This document shows positions 56,233 to 64,000 of a stretch of DNA of 64,000 nucleotides, piece after piece (the first letter of the stretch is position 1; every line of letters starts with the position of its first letter). A model generated the notes under the pieces. The model had not been told where the DNA came from and ran no database searches. It saw nothing but the letters and a program-made list of their open reading frames with translations. The position numbers and the translations under genes are program-made. Source of the stretch: Liquidambar formosana. Lineage: Eukaryota > Streptophyta > Magnoliopsida > Saxifragales > Altingiaceae. The DNA is taken from positions 22,879,053 through 22,943,052 of the forward strand of contig CM077826.1 of the NCBI GenBank assembly GCA_039720395.1, in the 5' to 3' direction.

Positions 56233-58179
56233 ATAGTAATAATAATAATGGAGTGATCTTTTAGAAGGAAATGCTATAGCTAGAGGTATTGGGGTAATTT
56301 AATTTGCAGACATGATAATATTGGTGAATATTGGTACCATGTCAATGAAAGTTGGTAGAAATTTTAGATGTAGTGCTATTGATTTACCATGGGGTCCATT
56401 TTGCATTCTGAACTTCAAAATTATTAAATTGAGACATTAATTTAATTAATCCCCTTTGCAAAATTTAATACCTATTTACGTCAATTTCTTTTATTTAAAT
56501 TTGAAGGTATACTAAAACGACATATCCGATTTCATCAGATTTTCTGAAAGAAACAAAGGGAGAAAGACAAACGTGCATATATTTATATATACAATTGTGA
56601 GGAAAAAGAAACCAGAAAGTAATGTTGTTTAAGGTCATACGGGATTAAGTGGGTACGTAGGTTTACACCTATACGGCTCATTGGTGTGGGTTGGTACCGG
56701 GTAGCATAAAAGGGATTAATTAAACTTTGCCCTTTGAATGATTGGCAAATTGCGGCCGAACTCATATTATAATACACCATAATTTTCACAGGAACTGTAT
56801 TAGAATCAGTGAAAAAGATGGAAGGGAATCAAATCCGATCTCATCCTTAAAAATTAAAATAATCCCCGTGGGCGCAAAATGTGGAGAAATATAATTAAAA
56901 AAATTGCTTCCGTGAGACTTTATTGAAGCCTTTGTGATGATTGATATAAGAACGCCCTAAGACGTTTTTCCCGGGTGCCTACGTGTTTGTGAGTGCTAAA
57001 CAGTCATGTTGAATAGACTCGTACCAAATTAATTTTAATTCAATAATAAAATTCACATTTTTTTTAATATATTTTTCGCGGTATATGGTTCCGAATGATT
57101 GAAATCGTTGTATAATTAATTTTCAGGTACTTATCAAGGGAGGTTGGGCTGTCAACGATCCCATCGACAAATTTTGTTTCACATTACTTTTTCTCGCAGT
57201 GGGTAAAGTCCTTTTCATTAACAAAGCTAGTCTCCATGCATGGAGCCCCTTTGAGGTGAAAGGAAAACCGATTAGAAATATAAAAGCTGCGATGAGATTG
57301 GTTTCACCAACTTTCTTTCTTTTTATTATTATTATTATTTTTCTTGGTTGTGAGGACGGTTTATTTGGTTAGACTCAACCACCCGAAAAGGCGTCAAAGG
57401 GAATTCGCCAACAATGGGGAGGCCTTCTTTTTTTCTGTTTTTTTCTTTTTTTTTTTTTTTTTTGTTGTTTTCAAATAAGATCAAGCTAATTAGGTTTTCG
57501 TAGTTGGGTTTGGATGGGTCGATACGTTTCAATAAAATAGTGGAGGAAATGTGGTTTAAGTATGCGATTCAGCCAACCACTCCATAAACAGTTATTATAT
57601 TCCCAATTAGGATTAACATATCTTTCCACTGCCACCCCATGCATGAATTATTTCCCAAAAAACCAAAATGACAAAATTTTTTAGACTTTAGTATGAGGCA
57701 ATCCCATGAAGAGTGGTAGGCTCCTTCTATCATAAGGTTCTTTATGGGGTGTGGTTTTGGTGTTACGTAATAGTGGTTGGGGAAATTGTTCAATTTCACT
57801 CGCTCAAAACGTACAAAACAAAAAAAATTGTTCAATTTCTTGCACAATCTACACAAAGGACCCATTCACGCCATACTCAACCACTATTCTTTGTAAAAAG
57901 GTTGGTGAAGAAATTGTTGGATCAATTTTCTTTTAGATAACTAAACAAATTCTATCAATAATTAGTTAATTACAGTGATGATGATCACGATGACGGGTGC
58001 GAAAATGGTGTCTTCAGTCTTTGCGTGAAATACTAAAGCCGAGCCGGTCCACGGTCTGCCCTATGCCCCACGGCCGAGGCCCACCTTTAGGGACTATTTG
58101 TCTGGGGAGTTGTTCAAGAGCTTTGAAAACTGGATTTTTCCTGATATTATTTAACTCTTCCTCCACCGTAGAACTAGTT
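56233..58179. other. intergenic, no gene seen
   Basis: AT-rich with T runs (for example 57,443-57,463). ORFs such as 57,569-57,865 on the minus strand show no domain. Confidence 0.6.
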
Positions 58180-60592
58180 TTTTTTTTTTTTTTTTCTTTT
58201 CATGGTCTTATATATTGTGCTCTGACCAATGACACTAGATCAACTTTTTTCTTGTCTCTTTTATTTTATTTTATTTTTTTGCAAAGGGAGAATGTACCCT
58301 CATGCATTTGTCTATTCACTTGACTATTGGGATCTAAAAAACAAAAAGGTTAGTAACATACTTACAGGAATGAAAATAATCGAATTGTCTCAGAAAGTTC
58401 AAACAGGATGACAAATATGCATGTGTGCATGAAAATTACATATAACTCCTAATCGTATGATGTATTATGGACAATCTACACTCGATCAGATCCCTCATAC
58501 GAATATCATATATATATATGCATACATGTACAATCAAGCATGTCACGTGAAATTGTTTGAATGGTTAGATACTCAGAATCATGTGTGATCATTTCAAGTA
58601 GGAAAATGATAGGTTACTAGTTTTGTGTACTAACCTACCTATGAGTGGCACATTTGTAATTAAAAAAAAAAAAAGCATGCCTCTCATGTCTTCATAAAGA
58701 AAGCAGAAGAAACAACATCAATTGACATAACACCCCCTTTCAACTTTCCAAATATATATCATTCGAATACGATGTCATTCAAGTTGAACGAAAAGCGTGT
58801 GATAATCATATTCACACCTGAGTTTGAGTTTGAATCTTTATTAGGGAACTTGTTTTTATCTCATTAATTATAAAATAATTGTATGTTGTGTTCCTCGTTT
58901 TATATCCAAGGAAAAAATGGTTATTCTTTATTTCTATCACATTTTTAAATGATAATTGATGGGATATCAATCTAGTCATTGTGATTTTGTTCAACAAACA
59001 ATTCTATATTACTATTGTGATTTTGCGTGAAAATAATGTGTTAGAAACACATTAAATCTCACATTGATTAAATATCAAGTCAAACATATTTTCATATACT
59101 TGTTTGGATCCTCCACTATAAGCTTAGGCTTTTAGGTTGGGAGGGTGGCTGTTGCAACCCCTTAACTTTATTTGCACACCCCATTTGTTTTAATCTTTTC
59201 AAGGGTTTATGACAAATATAAAAAGTTTTCATGAAAACTAACTGTATTGTCTATTATAAAACAACATTTTGAACAACTTTTAGAAGAATTTTTTTTCTAG
59301 AATCTATCGTTTAAGTAGACTTTTTGACTATTTATAATTTTGTTCTATAAAAAAGAAATAGAAACTGTAAATGGCTAAAAAGTCTTTTTAAATGACAGAT
59401 TTTAGAAAAAAATTTCTTCTGTAAAGTTGTTCAAAATAATGTTTTCTAATAGACTATGCGCCTAGTTTCATAAAGACCTTTTATATTTTTCATAAAACCT
59501 TGAAATATAAAGAAAAGTGGGGTTTAGAAATAAAGTTGAGGGGTTGCAATAGCTCCCCTCTCTTAGGTTGGAAACTTTACATGTTTTTCGAGAATGTCGT
59601 TCTTTGGGCTTATTGAGCCAACATTTGTTAATCACGTGACAGACTTGTTCTTATCTTGTTAAGCTTACGCGTGAGGGGAAATGTTGAAAAATCTCACATC
59701 TCAAATCGATTAAATATCGACTTTGACATTATTTTATTTTTTTTATATACCCGTTTAGACCCTCTACTTATACGCTTTGGTTTTTAGGTTGAAAAATGAA
59801 CATCATGCAACTTAATTTTATGATCCAATTTAAAAAATTTAAGGATCACATGTTAAGTAATATTTAATGAAACAATAATCGCAAGGAAAAATGTGAATTA
59901 ATGCACACAAAAAAATGCAAATAGCATATAAAAACTTCTAAACTACATTAAAAAATAATTAAAAAAAATACATAAAAATATAAAATAATGAAAAATTTGT
60001 GCAAAGACATTTTCGTACACAATTATATATTATATCATTAAATGAATCTTGACATATGCCCTTGGAAGACACCGGAAGAATAATTTACTGGCTTCTTATT
60101 TATGGTCAAAAACAATTAATCTATCTACTTTGTTTGATTTGATACGGTAAGGTGGCTTTCACATTAGATTGTCGGGTCAGATTTTAATTTGTTTACCTTT
60201 GATCAATTACCTTTGTTTCAAAGACAGATAAGTTTGCATAACAAATTGTGGTTCCCCTTTATTGTAGGGTCAGATCGATTTCAGAGTTTCAAGCAAATTA
60301 TTACTCTTCACACTTTCATGTGGATGACGTAGGTTGGCTGTTGTCATTATTTCAGTTGGGGAACCGATTAAGAAAGGAATAAGAGTAAAAGGGCAAAATC
60401 ACCTAATAAGTAAGACTATTGGGCTTGTAAATTGAATGATTCCATAGAAAGAAAGAAGAAGGATCCTGGAAAAGAAAGCACAATAAGCCTCCACTAAACT
60501 CCTCGATCCAATTACCAAGATTCTTATCAATCTCTCTGAGCCCACAGCTTGGAAAAATGGAAAAGCAATGTCGGGTTGTTTCTGATTTTCTG
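58180..60592 (+). repeat. segmental tandem duplication, unit 1
   Basis: About 2.4 kb from a T run before CATGGTCTTATATATTG to TTTCTGATTTTCTGG, repeated in order as unit 2. Non-coding. Inside are two TCTCACAT...GATTAAATAT...CCTCCAC blocks (about 59,050-59,140 and 59,690-59,790), like eroded copia LTR ends. Confidence 0.88.
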
Positions 60593-61029
60593 GTTTTTTT
60601 TTTTTCTTTCTTTCTTTTTCATGGTCTTATATATTGTTGTTTGACCAATGACAATTTATCAACATTTTTCTGTCTCTTTTGTTTTTTTTATTTTTTTATT
60701 TGTTTTTTGCAAAGGGGGAATGTACCCCCCATGCATTTGTCTATTTACTTGACTATTGGGATCTAAAAACCAAAAAGATAAGTAACATACTTATAGGAAT
60801 GAGAATAATCAAATGAGAATAGTCTTGAAAAGTTCAAATAGGAAGACAAATATGTATGTGTGCATGACAATCACACATAACTCCTAATCATACGATGTAT
60901 CATGGACAGTTTGTTGATCAGATCCCTTATATGAATATCATATGCACATACATACATGTACAATCGAGCATGTCAAATGAAATTCTGTGTATGGTCAGAT
61001 ACTCAAATTCATGTGTGATCACTTCAAGT

Positions 61030-61420
61030 AGGAAAATGATAGGTTACTAGTTTTGTGTACTAACCTACCTCTGTCACATGAAATTGTTTGAATGGTCAGA
61101 TACTCAGATTCATGTGTAGGAAAATGATAGATTACTAGTTTTGTGTACTAGCCTACCTATGTCACATGAAATTGTTTGAATGGTCAGATACTCAGATTCA
61201 TGTGTAGGAAAATGATAGATTACTAGTTTTGTGTACTAGCCTACCTATGTCGCATGAAATTGTTTGAATGGTCAAATACTCAGATTCATGTGTAGGAAAA
61301 TGATAGGTTACTAGTTTTGTGTACTAGCCTACCTATGTCGCATGAAATTGTTTGAATGGTCAGATACTCAGATTCATGTGTGATCATTTCAAGTAGGAAA
61401 ATGATAGGTTACTAGTTTTG
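61030..61420 (+). repeat. 88-base tandem array, about 4.5 copies
   Basis: Units start AGGAAAATGATAGGTTACTA at 61,030, 61,118, 61,206, 61,294 and 61,395. The last interval is 101 because of a 13-base stretch (GATCATTTCAAGT) that is also in the single copy of unit 1 near 58,600. Expanded only in unit 2. Confidence 0.93.
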
Positions 61421-61540
61421 TGTACTAACCTACCTATGAGTGGCACATTTGTAATTAAAAAAAGAAAGAATGAAAAAGCATGCCTCTCATGTCTTCGTAA
61501 AGCAGAAGAAACAACATCAATGGATATAACACCACCAACG

Positions 61541-61724
61541 AAGGTTGGCCTGAGTGGAAAGGAATCTGATCGCTTAAGCAAGAGATTTCAGATTCGAGAC
61601 CTTATGAATGCAGAAAACTTTCTTGAGAGAGATCTCCGCATTGACGCCCGACCGTACCTCGGAAGATTAGTCCTAGGTGGAAGCTTAAGGACACCTTAGG
61701 AAAGCAAAAAAAAAAAAAAAAAAA
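61541..61724 (+). mobile_element. tRNA-derived SINE with poly-A tail and target duplication
   Basis: Pol III A-box-like TTGGCCTGAGTGG (61,545-61,557) and B-box-like GATTCGAGACC (61,591-61,601), then GAGAGAGATCTCCGC and CGACCGTACCTCGG, and a tail of about 22 A. The flanks repeat ATGGATATAACACC (61,520-61,533 and 61,725-61,738), a 14-base target duplication. It sits in the duplication's second unit only. Confidence 0.88.
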
Positions 61725-61942
61725 ATGGATATAACACCCCCTTTCAACTTTCCAAGTATAATTATTCAAAGACGACCCCATTCAAGTCGAATGGTAAAAG
61801 CATATGATAATCGTATTAGGGACACCGTGGGAAACCAAAAAAAAAAATGGATATAACACCCCCTTTCAACTTTCAAAGTATAATTATTCAAAGACGACAC
61901 CATTCAAGTCGAATGGTAAAAGCGTGTGATAATCGTATTCAA
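61688..61942 (+). repeat. tandem duplication of the SINE 3' end plus flank
   Basis: About 125 bases repeated: GGACACCTTAGGAAAGC-poly A-ATGGATATAACACC...AATCGTATTA, then GGACACCGTGGGAAACC-poly A-ATGGATATAACACC...AATCGTATTC. The second A tract is shorter (11). Confidence 0.88.
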
Positions 61943-63773
61943 CACCTAAGTTTGAGTTTGAATCTTTATTAGGGAACTTGTTTTTATCTCATTAATTATA
62001 AAATAATTTTATATTGTGTTTCTTGTTTTATATCGAAGGAAAAAATGTTTATTCTTTATTTCTATCACATTTTTAAGTGATAGTTGATGGGATATCGATC
62101 CATAGCCATTGTGATTTCGTTCAACAAACAATTTTATATTACTATTGTGATTTTGCGTGAAAGTCATGCGTTAAAAATACATCACATCTCACATTGATTA
62201 AATATTAAGTTAAACATATTTTTATATACTTGTTTTGATCTTCCACCTATAAGCTTAGGCTTTTAGGTTGGGAGGGTGACTATTGCAACCCCTTAACTTT
62301 ATTTGCACACCCCATTTGTTTAATCTTTTCAAGGACTTATGACAAATATAAAAAGTTTTCATGAAAACTAACTGTATTTTCTATTAGAAAACAACATTTT
62401 GAACAACTTTGTGAAAAAAAAAAATTTCTACAGTCTACCGTTTAAGTAGACTTTTTGACCATTTATGATTTTGTTCTATAAAAAAGAAATAGAGATTGTA
62501 AATGGTCAAAAAATTCTTTTAAATGACAGATTTTAGAAAAAATTTCTTTTACAAAGTTGTTCAAAATAATGTTTTCTAGTAGACTATGCGCCTAGTTTCA
62601 TAAAGACCTTTTATATTTTTCATAAAACCTTGAAAAGTAAAGAGAAGTGGGGTTTAGAAATAAAGTTGAGGGGTTGCAATAGCTCTCCTCTCTTAGCTTG
62701 GAAACTTTACATGTTATCCAAGAATGTCATTCTTTGAGCTTATTAAGCCCACATTTGTTACTCACATGACAGACTCGTTCTTATCTTGTTAGGCTTACAC
62801 ATAAGGGGGAGTATTAGGAAATCTCACATCTCACATCGATTAAATATTGACTTTGACATTGTTTCATATACCCGTTTGGACCCTCCACTTATAGGCTTTG
62901 GCTTTTAGGATGAAAACTAAACATCATGCAACTTAATTTTATGATGCAATTTAAAAAATTTAGGAATCACATGTTAAGTTACATTTAATGAAACAATAAT
63001 CGCAAGGAAAAATGTGAACGCACAAAAAAAATGCAAATAGCATTTTTAAACTTCTAAACTATATGAAAAAAAAAATAAAAAAAAACAAAAACATAAAAAT
63101 ATAAAATAATAATAAAAATTATGCAAATACATTTTCGTACATAATTATATATTATGTCATTAAATGAATCTTGACATATGCCCCTACGACACACCGGAAG
63201 AATAATTTTTTGACTTTTTATTTATGGTTAAAAACAATTAATCTGTCTTACTTTTTTTGATTTGATACGTTGAGGTGGCTTTCACATTAGATTGTCGGGT
63301 CAGATTTTAATTTGTTTACCTTTGATCAATTACCTTTGTTTCAAGTGCCTTGTTTCAAAGACAGATAAGTTTGCATAACAAATTGTGGTTTCCCTTTATT
63401 GTCAGGTCAGATCGATTTCAGAGTTTCGAGCAAATTATTACTCTTCACACTTTCATGTGGATGACGTAGGTTGGCTGTTGTCATTGTTTTACTTGGGCAA
63501 CCGATTAAGAAAGGAATAAGAGTAAAAGGGCAAAATCACCTAATAAGTAAGACTATTGACTTGTAAATTGAATGATTCCATATAAAGAAAGAAGAAGGAT
63601 CCTGGAAAAGAAAGCACAATAAGCCTCCACTAAACTCCTTGATCCAATTTCCAAGGCTCTTATCAATCTCTTGTTTTTTTTGAGAAAAAAAAAAAAAAAA
63701 CTCTTATCAATCTCTCCGAGCCCACAGCTTGGAAAAATGAAAAGCAACGTCGGGTCGCTTCTGATTTTCTTGT

Positions 63774-64000
63774 TTTCCCATTCCGCCAGCCGAAAGGTGA
63801 AAGCAAAGTAATCATAGTACGTACTAGTAGGAGTTGTCAATCAAGGAAAGTGGAAAAAACCCATCTAACCAGTTTTCTTTGTCAATGCCAACGTAACCAG
63901 TTTTCCCCCCGTCCCAAAAAAAAGAGAAGAAATGTGGTTTTTTTTTTTGGGGGGGGGGGGGGATGGGTTGGGTGGGATGGTGGGACTGTTGATGCCCCAC
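63774..64000. other. window end, no gene seen
   Basis: Includes CCCCGTCCCAAAAAAAAGAG (about 63,907-63,926), Stowaway-like but unpaired, and a T run followed by a 14-base G run (63,949-63,962). Confidence 0.6.

Larger units (their letters stand above)
60593..63773 (+). repeat. segmental tandem duplication, unit 2
   Basis: The same series of landmarks as unit 1 (CATGGTCTTATATATTG, GTACAATC-AGCATGTCA, GGAGGGTG-CTATTGCAACC, AAGGATCCTGGAAAAGAAAG, TTCTGATTTTCTTG). It is about 750 bases longer because it holds an 88-base tandem array, a SINE and a duplicated SINE tail that unit 1 lacks. Confidence 0.88.

Noticed and set aside
61541..61724. Functional tRNA gene
   Set aside because: A- and B-box-like motifs are present, but there is no cloverleaf-length mature tRNA. 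The 14-base target duplication and poly-A tail show a SINE.

Overview
This is nuclear DNA of a flowering plant, most likely a eudicot or other broad-leaved angiosperm; the species cannot be told from the sequence. The signs are spliced genes with GT-AG introns, AT-rich intergenic DNA, Ty3/gypsy and Ty1/copia elements of plant type, MITEs, MULEs, hAT elements and a SINE. No bacterial, organellar, CRISPR or rRNA features were seen.

Bases 1-20,890 are a nest of transposons. A LINE remnant (minus strand, 20,630-20,890) was hit by a Ty3/gypsy element, whose 3' part fills 1-20,629. That element has a decayed pol with a second (archaeal-type) RNase H, two genes on the opposite strand, a satellite-like array at 16.4-17.8 kb and a 2.7 kb 3' LTR. 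The antisense genes are gene A (DUF7745/plant-mobile-domain-like) and gene B (plant mobile domain, seven exons). A full-length 9.8 kb Ty1/copia element (2,271-12,066, 5-bp target duplication) later landed inside gene A. Its 1,666-bp LTRs are nearly identical and its gag is open, but its pol is ruined. The upstream regions of genes A and B carry the same short blocks, in the same order relative to transcription, as the gypsy LTR's own promoter.

Bases 21-29 kb hold a bL20 (mitochondrial-type ribosomal protein L20) gene. It has two coding exons, a probable 5' leader exon at about 22.0 kb, and a possible upstream ORF that overlaps the L20 start codon. A foldback MITE sits in front of the leader exon and a Stowaway-like MITE lies in the first intron.

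Bases 29-46 kb are gene-poor: interspersed repeats, a composite hAT element with an 8-bp target duplication (35.4-38.4 kb), an RNase H-like pseudogene (41.3 kb), a foldback MITE and a Stowaway MITE (43.4-44.1 kb), and a large inverted repeat (44.9-46.2 kb).

Bases 46.4-49.1 kb hold a two-exon BAHD acyltransferase of 457 residues with HXXXD and DFGWG motifs, most like coniferyl-alcohol/hydroxycinnamoyl acyltransferases. Downstream lie a 1.3 kb Pack-MULE with a 9-bp target duplication and a captured RNase H-like fragment (49.7-51.0 kb), then a 4.2 kb MULE-like element (52.0-56.2 kb). The last 5.6 kb (58.2-63.8 kb) is a tandem segmental duplication whose second copy gained an 88-bp tandem array and a SINE.

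Only the L20 and BAHD genes look like functional host genes. No clearly new system is proven. The strongest candidate for novelty is the pair of antisense genes, one with introns, under LTR-like promoters inside the gypsy element.
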